Shown piece after piece: positions 44,101-52,094 of a DNA stretch of 64,000 nt. The notes under the pieces are model-generated. The model ran no database searches and was not told where the DNA came from. It was given only the letters and a program-made list of their open reading frames with translations. The number at the start of each line of letters is the position of its first letter. Position 1 is the first letter of the stretch. Both the position numbers and the translations under genes were made by a program. The stretch covers positions 434,001-498,000 of the forward strand of contig NZ_JABAHZ010000005.1 of the NCBI RefSeq assembly GCF_012641265.1. Reading direction: 5' to 3'. The DNA is from Chitinophaga eiseniae (GTDB lineage: Bacteria > Bacteroidota > Bacteroidia > Chitinophagales > Chitinophagaceae).

Positions 44101-44348
44101 GTACTGTCCAAAATCTCTTGTCTCCTCTGTTTAATAAACCCTTTCAGTGTATCTGAGTAGAAACTCTGCAGTTCCTGACTGCCAGGATATTTCTTTTCAG
44201 GTGTAGGGTATTGTTTGGCCACATCGTTTTCGGCCTGCTGCTCTATCTTCTTCTCATAGTTCCGCACTAAAAACGTGAAGGACAATTGGTACAAAGAGAT
44301 AAGGATCAGTGCGATGGCAAAAAATCTTACCAGTCCTTTAAGTTGCAT
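41193..44348 (-). CDS. secDF: Protein translocase SecDF fusion
   Basis: 1051 residues. SecD and SecF in one chain, as usual in the phylum. SecD part (about 1-715) begins with one helix, then a large periplasmic domain with an Ala/Thr-rich insert (about 285-330) and six helices with GMAVDTNVIIFERIKDEL (near 640). SecF part (about 725-1051) has HGIDFSGGRSYTV and GFSMNDTVIVFDRIRE. Uses proton motive force to pull proteins through SecYEG. Works with YajC encoded nearby. Own promoter: -7 box at 44390-44397. Confidence 0.97.
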   Translation of the reverse strand: MQLKGLVRFFAIALILISLYQLSFTFLVRNYEKKIEQQAENDVAKQYPTPEKKYPGSQELQSFYSDTLKGFIKQRRQEILDSTSSTKIAGFPWNVNYTKAKEKELNLGLDLVGGMNVVLEVNVEDVIRALSGQSKDAAFNKALERANELKKSNQADFVTLFGQAYAEVAPQGKLATIFANAYQKDINFNSSNQQVLDMIRKESRVAIKNTYIVLQKRIDKFGVAQPNISLDENKGLISVELAGVDNAARVHKYLQATANLEFREVYKNNPEFIQNVLTPMNEAIKNTLSAHTPAAAASTDTTAKTPAATAANEKADTSGSLNSYLSKTDTSKNASKELQIKEQQKQNPLFMVLFPNVDMQTGSVYPGPSIGRILPKDTATFNRYLQMPAVQAVLPKDAVFAYGPENKEDKHGPIAVYVLKVNPANPAPRVGGERIVDARQDMDQNNQPEISMTMDNVGAHEWKKLTGELAPSNPKDPATLNYVAVVLDNIVYSAPSIQGEIAGGRSSISGSFTIEEANDLANILKSGKMPAPAQIVQEQVVGPTLGAESIAAGAKSFMISFGIIFVLMLVYYNSAGWVANIALVLNLLFTFGILASMGATLTMAGIAGMVLTIGMAVDTNVIIFERIKDELTHGKSYHDAVADGYKRSYAPVLDGHVTSLLTAFILFYFGLGPVLGFATTQIIGLFLSLFCGILVSRMVTDFWMKKKRHFEYFTPISRKVFKHAAFDFVGKRKYAYIISAVVMVAGVSSFFHGFDHGIDFSGGRSYTVRFEHPMNRQEVADVLKKEFESEVFVKTIGSTNQLSITTSYKIEQQNLAVDKEVADKLYNGLKKFYDNTVTQDVFNNRYVVGSQTVSPTISDDLRAGAVKATVLSIVVIFLYILLRFSKWQYSIGTIFSLLHDVLVTLAVFSWCRSFVPFTLEIDQHFIAAILTVIGFSMNDTVIVFDRIREYFRTGSHGRNRDVVINKAINDTLSRTIMTSLTVFLTILILFIFGGEVTRGFAFAMLIGVITGTYSSIFVAAPVLVDFDKKNQLANESDAVEVTAQKATPATK

Positions 44349-44389
44349 ACTGTTTGTTTCGGGTTTATAAAAAAAAATTTTAAGAGTTG

Positions 44390-44397
44390 CAAAGATA
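44390..44397 (-). promoter_or_regulatory. -7 box for secDF
   Basis: Minus strand TATCTTTG, perfect match, 41 nt before the ATG. Confidence 0.5.
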
Positions 44398-44561
44398 GAA
44401 TTTAAATCGATATATTAAAGCCCTTGTTAAAAGACGCGCAAAATCAGTATGCGCCTGCGTTTGCTGGCTAATTGGCATACTTTTTTGTAAATCTGCAGAT
44501 CCTGGTTTGTGGTCTTTTAATATTATTCCGTTGCTTTACAATCAATAACAACGACAAATAT

Positions 44562-45779
44562 ATGCAAACGCCACATTATCCGACAACAGATAATTTTCTG
44601 GAAGCTTTGCTGAAAAGTCAAAAAAAGCGGCTGGGCGAGGTTTTTAGCGATCCTGCGCGGTACCGTTTACAGGTAATTTTTACCCGGATAGACAGGGATC
44701 CGGCCCAGGTGCCGCATTTTACGGAATACCGGTACGGGGTTTCCCCGGATACCTACTTCTACCCTGCTTCCACGGTTAAGTTACCCGCCGCCGCCCTGGC
44801 CCTGGAAAAGCTCCGCGATCTACAGGTACCGGGCCTGGACCGGACCACGCCTATGTTTACCGAGCCGCTGCCCGACATCAATACGGGGGTGGATAACGAT
44901 CCTTCTGCGGCCGCTGGCGTACCTTCTGTGGGGCATTATATTAAAAAAATCTTTCTTACCAGCGACAACGACGCCTTCAACCGGCTATATGAACTGATAG
45001 GGCAGGAAACCTTTAACCGGCGCCTATGGGAAATGGGATACAACCAGGCACAGATCCGGCACCGGGTGGGCCTACCCCTCTTTGAAGAAGCCAACAGGCA
45101 TACCAATGCCGTTTTGTTCCGGGTGGGCAACCAGGTATTTTACCGGCAGGCAGCCCAGCATAGCTCCCTGGCATTTTCGGCCAGGGAAGATTTTGCCGGC
45201 ACCAGTCACTACAACCACCTCGATCAACTGGAACCCTATCCCATGAACTTCTCACACCGTAATAAACTTCCCCTCGCCGACCTGCATCATATCCTGCGCA
45301 GCATAATTTTTCCGGAGGCTGTAACAAAACGACAACGTTTCCGTTTAACTAGCAAAGATTATAGTTTTTTGTATCGGTGTATGTCGCAATGCCCGGAGGA
45401 ATCAACGGATCCACGCTACAACCCAAAGCAATACCACCAGGCATATACCCGGTTTTTGCTTTTTGGAGGAAGCCGGCACTCCCGGATACCGGCTAACATC
45501 CGGATCTTTAACAAACCCGGTTGGGCATACGGATTTTTAACTGATACTGCCTATATTGTGGATTTTGCCAATAACACAGAGTTCTTGTTGTCCGCCAGCA
45601 TCTTTGTTAATACAACAGGTATCCTGGGAGATGATCAACAAGCTTTTGAAAAAACGGGTAAACCCTTTCTCCGTACGCTGGGAGAAGTTATTTATGAAGC
45701 GGAAAAAGCGCGGCCCAAAGCTGTATTGCCCGATCTTTCCCGTTTCCGGTTTGTAAACGATGAAAAAATATCTGACTAA
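44562..45779 (+). CDS. Class-A beta-lactamase-fold serine hydrolase
   Basis: 405 residues. Active-site S70-T-V-K73 (SxxK) and S134-D-N136 (SDN) as in class A beta-lactamases; the third motif appears as K318-P-G in FNKPGWAYGFLTD in place of KTG. Relatives in Bacteroidota are annotated serine hydrolase; activity may be a beta-lactamase, peptidase or esterase. From the ATG at 44562 there is no signal peptide, odd for this fold. A TTG at 44472 would add a hydrophobic segment (LQILVCGLLILF), so the true start needs checking. Confidence 0.75.
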   Translation: MQTPHYPTTDNFLEALLKSQKKRLGEVFSDPARYRLQVIFTRIDRDPAQVPHFTEYRYGVSPDTYFYPASTVKLPAAALALEKLRDLQVPGLDRTTPMFTEPLPDINTGVDNDPSAAAGVPSVGHYIKKIFLTSDNDAFNRLYELIGQETFNRRLWEMGYNQAQIRHRVGLPLFEEANRHTNAVLFRVGNQVFYRQAAQHSSLAFSAREDFAGTSHYNHLDQLEPYPMNFSHRNKLPLADLHHILRSIIFPEAVTKRQRFRLTSKDYSFLYRCMSQCPEESTDPRYNPKQYHQAYTRFLLFGGSRHSRIPANIRIFNKPGWAYGFLTDTAYIVDFANNTEFLLSASIFVNTTGILGDDQQAFEKTGKPFLRTLGEVIYEAEKARPKAVLPDLSRFRFVNDEKISD

Positions 45780-45807
45780 TAACACAACTTTAAAAACTGA
45801 GCGCAAA

Positions 45808-46542
45808 ATGCTAACCAAGAAAAATCGCGTATGGGCCGTTGTTGCCCTGTTGACCGGAGTAGCCGGATTTTCGTCCTGTCTGAAAAGTAATAATAACTAC
45901 ACACCGCCCAGACCACGGGCGCAGATTAACATATTGAACGCTTCAAACAGCCCTGTTTTTGCCAACTTCTATGACAATGATCAGAAAGTCAGCGACAATA
46001 ACGTTACTTTTGGTTCTTACTATCAGTACTCAGTGTATGGTGGTCTTCATAAATTTGAGTTGAAAAACAAAAATGGGGATAGCGTCATTACCAGTCTCTC
46101 TGCCAATTACGACTCTTCCGCGTTTTATACCTACATTGCCCTGGGTAACCCGGTAAAATCCGTAAGTATTGTTTCTGATTTTACTTCTGCAGATGGCAGT
46201 AAAATTAACATTCGTTGCCTGAATCTTTCGAGTGGTGCTGACAAGGTCGATTTCTATATTGGCAATGAAAAAATAGATAGTAACAGAAATCCTATGGCAC
46301 TGAGTGATCTCTACGCCGCCACGAAATTTGTACAGTTCAGTAATTTCAGTTCCGGTGGCAGTGTTTCTGTTAAAAAAGCTGGTACAAATGTAGAACTGGC
46401 CAGTGCTAGCGGTAGTACGTTGAGAGTAGGTTCATTCAATACTGGTAACGTATACACTATTTACTATTTAGGTAACTCAGCCAATCCTACAGGATTAGAC
46501 AAACCACTGGTAAATGCTATGTTCAGCTTCTATAATCAATAA
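45808..46542 (+). CDS. DUF4397 lipoprotein
   Basis: 244 residues. Leader ending GFSSC puts a likely lipidated cysteine near 24. Then DUF4397 beta-sandwich units (about 38-145 and 150-240), with AQINILNASNSPVFANFYDND at the start of the first. Surface or periplasmic; function unknown. ATG at 45808 begins the signal peptide; an upstream in-frame ATG at 45760 lies inside the hydrolase gene. It may share that gene's transcript. Confidence 0.85.
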   Translation: MLTKKNRVWAVVALLTGVAGFSSCLKSNNNYTPPRPRAQINILNASNSPVFANFYDNDQKVSDNNVTFGSYYQYSVYGGLHKFELKNKNGDSVITSLSANYDSSAFYTYIALGNPVKSVSIVSDFTSADGSKINIRCLNLSSGADKVDFYIGNEKIDSNRNPMALSDLYAATKFVQFSNFSSGGSVSVKKAGTNVELASASGSTLRVGSFNTGNVYTIYYLGNSANPTGLDKPLVNAMFSFYNQ

Positions 46543-46560
46543 AATATTTTAAGTTCCAAC

Positions 46561-46600
46561 AAACGCAGAACGGGCCGTGATTACGGCCCGTTCTGCGTTT
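46561..46600 (+). terminator. Terminator of the DUF4397 gene
   Basis: Perfect 18-bp arms AAACGCAGAACGGGCCGT / ACGGCCCGTTCTGCGTTT around GATT, 18 bp after the stop. Confidence 0.85.
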
Positions 46601-46649
46601 GTATGGCAGCCCAGCATGATCTTTCCATGTATTATCTACTTTTTTTCAG

Positions 46650-46657
46650 TAGGTTTG
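46650..46657 (+). promoter_or_regulatory. -7 box for the aminotransferase
   Basis: TAGGTTTG, perfect match, 20 nt before the ATG at 46678. Confidence 0.45.
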
Positions 46658-46677
46658 TTGTGGTACAATGTTAAGAT

Positions 46678-47871
46678 ATGAATCAATTAGCAGACAGGCT
46701 GTCACGGATTTCCGAGCCTCAGACAATTAAAATGGCTAAACTCAGCCGTGAGTTGAAAGCCCAGGGTATAGACATCGTAGACCTCAGCATCGGAGAACCG
46801 GACTTTGATACGCCGGCGCATATCCGGGAAGCCGCCAAGAAGGCGATTGATGAAGGATTTACCCACTATACCCCGGTGGCAGGCATCGCGGAATTAAAGC
46901 AGGCAGTTGTTCATAAATTTAAGAGAGATAACGGTCTTGACTACACGCCAGAACAGATTGTGGTATCCACGGGCGCCAAGCAATGCCTGGCCAATGCCGT
47001 GCTGAGTATCGTAAACCCGGGTGATGAGGTGATTATCCCCACTCCGTACTGGGTTACCTATTCCGAACAGGTGAGCCTGTGCCAGGGAGAAGTAGTGTTT
47101 GTACCCTGCAGCATTGAAAACAATTACAAAATTACGCCCGCGCAGCTCGAGGCAGCCATTACGCCTAAAACCAGGCTGTTTATGTTCTCCTCCCCCTGCA
47201 ATCCCACCGGTTCGGTGTACTCCAAGGCGGAGCTGGAAGGACTGGCAGCGGTATTTGCCAAACACCCGCAAATCTTTATCATTTCCGACGAAATATATGA
47301 ATACATCAATTATGTAGGCAAGCATGAAAGCATTGCCCAGTTTGGCGATCTGATTAACCGCACCATTATCATCAATGGGTTGAGTAAAGGATTTGCCATG
47401 ACAGGCTGGCGTTTGGGCTTTATGGCCGCACCGCTGGATATTGCCAAAGCATGTGATAAAATTCAGAGCCAATTTACTTCCGCTACCTGCTCTATTACCC
47501 AGCGGGCCGCAGTAACTGCCCTCACCGGCGATCTTAGCACCGCGGAAGCGATGGTGGCAGAATTTAAAAAACGCCGCGCCTTTATACATGAGGCACTGAA
47601 AAGCATTCCCGGATTAAAAGTAAATGATCCCGAAGGTGCATTTTATATGTTTCCCGATGTAAGTGCGTTCTTTAATAAATCGTTCGAGGATTCACATATC
47701 AAAGGTGCTGACGATCTTTGTATGTACCTGCTGCATAAGGCCAATGTTTCTGCCGTTACCGGCGTGGCTTTCCAGCAACCTAACTGCATCCGCCTCTCTT
47801 ATGCTACCAGCATGGATAAACTTGAAAAAGGGGTGGAAAGAATGAAAACCTGGCTGGCCAAACTGGCGTAA
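46678..47871 (+). CDS. PLP-dependent aspartate-type aminotransferase (class I)
   Basis: 397 residues, subgroup I-beta (AspC/AspAT of the Thermus type). DLSIGEPDFDTP start, GAKQCLANAVLS (about 101-112), SSPCNPTGSVY (about 170-180), DEIYEYINY with the PLP-contacting Tyr, and the Schiff-base lysine in NGLSKGFAMTGWRLGF (near 239). Transfers the amino group between aspartate (or an aromatic or prephenate-type acid) and 2-oxoglutarate. Single gene with promoter and hairpin terminator. Confidence 0.93.
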   Translation: MNQLADRLSRISEPQTIKMAKLSRELKAQGIDIVDLSIGEPDFDTPAHIREAAKKAIDEGFTHYTPVAGIAELKQAVVHKFKRDNGLDYTPEQIVVSTGAKQCLANAVLSIVNPGDEVIIPTPYWVTYSEQVSLCQGEVVFVPCSIENNYKITPAQLEAAITPKTRLFMFSSPCNPTGSVYSKAELEGLAAVFAKHPQIFIISDEIYEYINYVGKHESIAQFGDLINRTIIINGLSKGFAMTGWRLGFMAAPLDIAKACDKIQSQFTSATCSITQRAAVTALTGDLSTAEAMVAEFKKRRAFIHEALKSIPGLKVNDPEGAFYMFPDVSAFFNKSFEDSHIKGADDLCMYLLHKANVSAVTGVAFQQPNCIRLSYATSMDKLEKGVERMKTWLAKLA

Positions 47872-47892
47872 GAAAAATAACTACTATTTTAT

Positions 47893-47950
47893 GATAATCC
47901 TGGTGTGCTTCTTTTCAACCGGAAAGGAAACCGCATCAGGATTATCTTTT
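47893..47950 (+). terminator. Terminator of the aminotransferase gene
   Basis: GATAATCCTG / CAGGATTATC arms (47893-47902, 47937-47946) with inner pairing (CTTTTC/GAAAGG), followed by TTTT. Confidence 0.7.
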
Positions 47951-47992
47951 GTAAATTAATGAGTTGGGGTACCAATATATAAATATATTATA

Positions 47993-48000
47993 TATATTTG
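47993..48000 (+). promoter_or_regulatory. -7 box for the DUF7935-like gene
   Basis: TATATTTG, perfect match, 18 nt before the ATG at 48019. Confidence 0.45.
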
Positions 48001-48018
48001 TTCTTATAACGTGTAACG

Positions 48019-48543
48019 ATGGAGTTGAATAATATACTATACATAGCTATAGCTGCCGGAGCAATAGCCATTGTATATCCGACCATAAAAGACCTTTTCA
48101 AGAAGAACAAGCCTGCCGGTGCGGCCGCTGACGAAAAGCAGCCCCCGGTGAATGCCGCTGTGCTACCATTGCAACTGCAGGCTTACGAGCGGATGGCATT
48201 ATATGTAGACCGGATTACGCCGCAGAGCCTGATCGGGCGCATTTATAACCCGGGGCTCAGTGCTGTAGACATGCAGATAGCCATGGTACAGAATATCAAA
48301 GCCGAATACGAGCATAACATTACCCAACAGATTTATGTATCGGCGATGACCTGGGAAGCAGTAAAAACATTGAAAGAACAAACGATCTCCGTTATTAACC
48401 AGGTAGCGGTGCAATTGCCACAGGATGCGCCGGCCATTGAGTTAAATAAACAAATACTGGAGGTATTTATGCAGGCAGGCGAATCTCCTGCCGAACTCAC
48501 TTCCCAGATTATCAATGCAGAAGCCAAGAAAGTAATGAGATAA
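48019..48543 (+). CDS. Conserved membrane-anchored hypothetical (DUF7935-like)
   Basis: 174 residues, poorly characterised. One N-terminal membrane helix (about 5-22), a short linker, then a soluble helical domain (about 45-174) with LQAYERMALYVDRITPQSLI and ISVINQVAVQLPQDAPAI. I think it matches DUF7935, seen in Bacteroidota, but I hold that loosely. Stop lies 3 bp from the convergent M23 gene. Confidence 0.6.
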   Translation: MELNNILYIAIAAGAIAIVYPTIKDLFKKNKPAGAAADEKQPPVNAAVLPLQLQAYERMALYVDRITPQSLIGRIYNPGLSAVDMQIAMVQNIKAEYEHNITQQIYVSAMTWEAVKTLKEQTISVINQVAVQLPQDAPAIELNKQILEVFMQAGESPAELTSQIINAEAKKVMR

Positions 48544-48546
48544 CGG

Positions 48547-49455
48547 TCATTTTGCGTTAATTACTTCATTCAGCAGATAGCCTTTCCCGTTAAATAATAT
48601 ATACAGCGGCTTTCCCTGGTACCAGGGGATGCCGGCCTGTTTTGCATGTACCTGTATATGCAGGTGAGGCTCTGTGCTGAAGCCCGAATTGCCCACACAA
48701 CCCAATGCGGTTCCCTGTCTCACATATTGTCCCTCGGTTACGCATACACTTCCCATCTTGAGGTGGCCCATGAAAACATAATAACCGGGGGTTTCCAGTA
48801 ATACCTGGTTGGTATTTTTTGGGCCCCTGTTCATATTGGGTGGAATATTATCTGGGTTATTGCTCTCCGCCCGCAGTACCAGCCCATCACAGGGTGCGTA
48901 TACTGTATCGCCAAAAATACCATAGTCGTCGAGCTGCCGGGAAAAGATCTTCCTGGCGCGCCCACCCTGTGGATTCAGTTTTACGATATCCATGGCATAG
49001 ATAGCGCCACGGAGACTAAAATGAAATACATTGGTAGGCAGGCCTTTGCCACCCTGCAGTACAAAGTATTTACCTGGCTTGAAAGGAAACGACAGCTCCA
49101 CCGTTTGAGGGTGGCCGGTAGTACCGGTAAAGTAACCGATATCGAGTAAAACAAACAGCCCGGTAAACAACAGGTTGCTATAGTGCTTCCACCGTGATAG
49201 CGGCCGGGCCGAATGATCATGCTTCCGCAATGTATAGGCAGCTATACATAATAATAGCAGGACGCCAAAAACGTATTTGGCATAAATAGAAAGATATACC
49301 CAGGTACCAAATAAATAGAGAAATAAGCCCATGGAAAGGCCCAGCAGCAGGTAGCTGAAAGTACCGCGCAGCGGCCGGTTACCGGCTTTCCAAACGAGGA
49401 ATAAACTAAATAAAGCCAGGGCAAGGGTAATACCTAATAAACAATAAATGATCAT
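48547..49455 (-). CDS. Multi-pass membrane protein with M23 peptidase domain
   Basis: About 302 residues. Four hydrophobic helices in the first 135 residues, then an extracytoplasmic M23/LytM domain (about 150-290). Zinc-site features: FHFSLRGAIYAMDI (H and D), GHLKMGS and EPHLHIQVH. Domain with HxxxxxxxxD plus HxH fits an active metallo-endopeptidase that cuts peptidoglycan crosslinks, though M23 domains without activity exist. I prefer the ATG at 49455, since longer starts (49530, 49566) would extend the first helix to about 35 hydrophobic residues or overlap the mutase gene. Confidence 0.75.
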   Translation of the reverse strand: MIIYCLLGITLALALFSLFLVWKAGNRPLRGTFSYLLLGLSMGLFLYLFGTWVYLSIYAKYVFGVLLLLCIAAYTLRKHDHSARPLSRWKHYSNLLFTGLFVLLDIGYFTGTTGHPQTVELSFPFKPGKYFVLQGGKGLPTNVFHFSLRGAIYAMDIVKLNPQGGRARKIFSRQLDDYGIFGDTVYAPCDGLVLRAESNNPDNIPPNMNRGPKNTNQVLLETPGYYVFMGHLKMGSVCVTEGQYVRQGTALGCVGNSGFSTEPHLHIQVHAKQAGIPWYQGKPLYILFNGKGYLLNEVINAK

Positions 49456-49552
49456 AATGGCCAGCCAAACTTTCACACAAATTATCAATATTTTTCTCAG
49501 CGGCGAAGTACCATAATAATTATGTAACATTGCAACGCTAGTTATAGACACC

Positions 49553-51100
49553 ATGGAAAAAACCATTCAAACCGATTCGGGGATCGTCATCGCGCCGCTG
49601 TATACACAGCCGGTAGCGATGGAAGAACAACCCGGCAGCTTTCCTTTTACCCGGGGTATACATGCCAGTATGTACCGCGATAAGTTATGGACCATGCGGC
49701 AGTATGCAGGTTTCAGCACGGCGGAAGAATCCAATAAGCGTTATCATTACCTGCTGAGCCAGGGCGTAATGGGACTGAGCGTAGCCTTCGACCTGCCTAC
49801 CCAGATAGGATATGATTCGGATCATCCAATGGCAGAGGGAGAGGTAGGAAAGGTAGGTGTGGCCATAGATTCGCTGGAGGATATGGAGATATTGTTTAAA
49901 GGTATTTCCCTGGAACAGATCTCCACCTCGATGACTATCAACGCCACCGGGTTTATACTGCTGGCGTTTTACATTGCCCTTGCCAAAAAGCAGGGCGCCG
50001 ATCTGAAGAAAATTTCCGGCACCATACAAAATGATATCCTGAAAGAATATGCAGCAAGAGGCACATTCATTTATCCTCCCCAGCCTTCTATGCGGCTGAT
50101 TACGGATATCTTTGCCTGGTGCAGCAGAGAAGTGCCTAAATGGAATACCATCTCCATTTCCGGTTATCATATCCGCGAAGCCGGCGCTAATGCGGTACAG
50201 GAGCTGGCCTTCACACTGGCTAACGGGAAAGCCTATCTTAAAGCAGCACAGGAAAAAGGACTGGACATTAATGTTTTTGCCAAACGGCTCTCCTTTTTCT
50301 TTAACGCGCACAACCACCTGTTTGAAGAGGTAGCCAAATTCAGGGCAGCCCGCCGCATGTGGGCACATATCACCCGGGAACTGGGTGCTACCGATCCCAA
50401 GGCACAAATGCTGCGCTTCCATACACAAACCGGGGGCAGCACACTCACCGCTCAGCAGCCACAGAATAATATTGTGAGAGTAGCCGTTCAAACCCTGGCT
50501 GCCACGCTGGGAGGCACCCAATCGCTGCATACCAACGGCTACGATGAGGCGTTGTCGTTACCCACGGAAGAAGCCGCCCGTATTGCGCTCCGTACCCAAC
50601 AGATCGTTGGCTACGAAAGTGGCGTGGCCGATACGGTAGACCCGCTGGCCGGTTCCTATTATGTAGAAGCGCTCACCAACGAAGTTGAAGGCAAAGCCTG
50701 GGAGCTCATTCATAAAATTGATGCCATGGGAGGCGCTGTCAGCGCCATAGAACAAGGTTTTATCCAGGATGAAATAGCCCGCAGCGCTTATAAATATCAA
50801 CAGGAAATTGAGAATAATGAGAAAATAATCATCGGGGTTAATAAATTTACAGCGGCTGATCATGTGGCACCGGAAGTATTCCGTATCGACGATAGTATCC
50901 GCGTCATACAATCAGCACGCCTGCAATCACTGCGGGAACGGCGGGATAATGCAGCGGTACAAAATGCCCTGCAACGTATACGCCAGGCCGCCGGTACCAG
51001 CGAAAACCTGATGCCGCTGGTAGTGGAAGCCGTAGAACACCTTTGTACACTGGGTGAAATATCAGATGTACTGAGAGAAGTATGGGGAGAGTATAAATAA
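49553..51100 (+). CDS. Acyl-CoA (methylmalonyl-CoA) mutase large subunit, no B12 domain
   Basis: 515 residues covering only the catalytic TIM-barrel domain. Motifs: RQYAGFSTAEESNKRY with the Tyr used by methylmalonyl-CoA mutases, GLSVAFDLPTQIGYDSDHP, PSMRLITD (Arg seen in methylmalonyl enzymes), SGYHIREAGA (catalytic His) and FHTQTGGSTLTAQQ. The cobalamin-binding domain (DxHxxG) is missing, so a separate small subunit encoded elsewhere is needed. Substrate is likely methylmalonyl-CoA or a close acyl-CoA; residues are recalled from the family. Next to a methyltransferase 25 bp downstream. Confidence 0.87.
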   Translation: MEKTIQTDSGIVIAPLYTQPVAMEEQPGSFPFTRGIHASMYRDKLWTMRQYAGFSTAEESNKRYHYLLSQGVMGLSVAFDLPTQIGYDSDHPMAEGEVGKVGVAIDSLEDMEILFKGISLEQISTSMTINATGFILLAFYIALAKKQGADLKKISGTIQNDILKEYAARGTFIYPPQPSMRLITDIFAWCSREVPKWNTISISGYHIREAGANAVQELAFTLANGKAYLKAAQEKGLDINVFAKRLSFFFNAHNHLFEEVAKFRAARRMWAHITRELGATDPKAQMLRFHTQTGGSTLTAQQPQNNIVRVAVQTLAATLGGTQSLHTNGYDEALSLPTEEAARIALRTQQIVGYESGVADTVDPLAGSYYVEALTNEVEGKAWELIHKIDAMGGAVSAIEQGFIQDEIARSAYKYQQEIENNEKIIIGVNKFTAADHVAPEVFRIDDSIRVIQSARLQSLRERRDNAAVQNALQRIRQAAGTSENLMPLVVEAVEHLCTLGEISDVLREVWGEYK

Positions 51101-51125
51101 TTATATCAGCGTATTCAACATTCAA

Positions 51126-52019
51126 ATGAGTTTAATCTATCACAACAACTGTCCGCTTTGTGGTTCTTCACAGATACACGAAGCGCTTACTGCCAAAGAC
51201 TACACTGTATCCAACGAAACCTTTAACATCTTCCATTGCGGAGGCTGTGGCGGCCGTTTCACGCAAAACGTGCCGGATGACACCAACATTGGCCGCTATT
51301 ACCAATCGCAGGAATATATTTCTCATTCCGAAACCAAACAGGGACTTATTAACCGGCTGTATCACAGTGTCAGGAAAATTACCCTGCGCTCCAAACAAAA
51401 CTGGGTACGCAATGCCGCCGGCATCAAAATCGGCACCCTGCTGGATATAGGCAGCGGCACCGGCGCTTTTCTCCATTATATGCAACAGGGTGGCTGGACA
51501 GTCACCGGCCTGGAACCCGATGAAAATGCCCGCCGTAATGCAAAAGATATCTACAATATCACCGCGCTACCCATTGAATCATTATACACTTTACCAGCGG
51601 GACAATACGATGCCATTACCATGTGGCATGTGCTGGAACATGTACACGAACTGCATCGATACCTCGATCATATCCGTACCCTGCTGAAGCCCGGCGGATC
51701 CTTACTGATAGCCGTTCCCAACTATACTTCCATTGACGCAGATTATTACAAAGCCTACTGGGCGGCCTACGACGTACCCCGCCATCTGTATCATTTTTCT
51801 CCTGCTTCGATGGAAAGTTTATTGGCACAACACCAGATCAGGTTGGTAAAGAAACACCCCATGGTGTTTGATGGTTTTTATGTAAGCCTGCTGAGTGAAA
51901 AATATAAAACCGGTAAAAGCCGCCTGTTCCAGGGTTTCTTCCACGGTTTCCGCTCCTACCGGAAAGGGTTGAAAACAGTAGATCGCTGCAGCTCTATTGT
52001 ATACGAGTGTAAATTATAA
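51126..52019 (+). CDS. SAM-dependent methyltransferase with N-terminal Cys4 module
   Basis: 297 residues. An N-terminal zinc-ribbon-like part (about 10-45) has CPLCGSS and HCGGCGGRF, then a class I methyltransferase domain with LLDIGSGTGAFLHYM (SAM loop, about 102-116), DAITMWHVLEHV and PGGSLLIAVPNY. Layout matches Cys-rich UbiE/UbiG-like methyltransferases of Bacteroidota, substrates unknown; homologs are sometimes linked to tRNA or cell-surface glycan. Cotranscribed with the mutase gene by spacing. Confidence 0.85.
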   Translation: MSLIYHNNCPLCGSSQIHEALTAKDYTVSNETFNIFHCGGCGGRFTQNVPDDTNIGRYYQSQEYISHSETKQGLINRLYHSVRKITLRSKQNWVRNAAGIKIGTLLDIGSGTGAFLHYMQQGGWTVTGLEPDENARRNAKDIYNITALPIESLYTLPAGQYDAITMWHVLEHVHELHRYLDHIRTLLKPGGSLLIAVPNYTSIDADYYKAYWAAYDVPRHLYHFSPASMESLLAQHQIRLVKKHPMVFDGFYVSLLSEKYKTGKSRLFQGFFHGFRSYRKGLKTVDRCSSIVYECKL

Positions 52020-52034
52020 CCGTGAACATATACT

Positions 52035-52077
52035 AAATAGCAAGGGGGAGAAATATAATTTCTCCCCCTTGCTATTT
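52035..52077. terminator. Bidirectional terminator, methyltransferase / S46 peptidase
   Basis: 20-bp perfect arms (52035-52054 and 52058-52077) with a 3-nt loop between convergent genes. Core is AAGGGGGAGAAAT. Confidence 0.85.
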
Positions 52078-52094
52078 TAACCGGTCACTGTTTA

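Noticed and set aside
49685..50530. 281-residue minus-strand frame opposite the mutase
   Set aside because: Shadow of the mutase gene.
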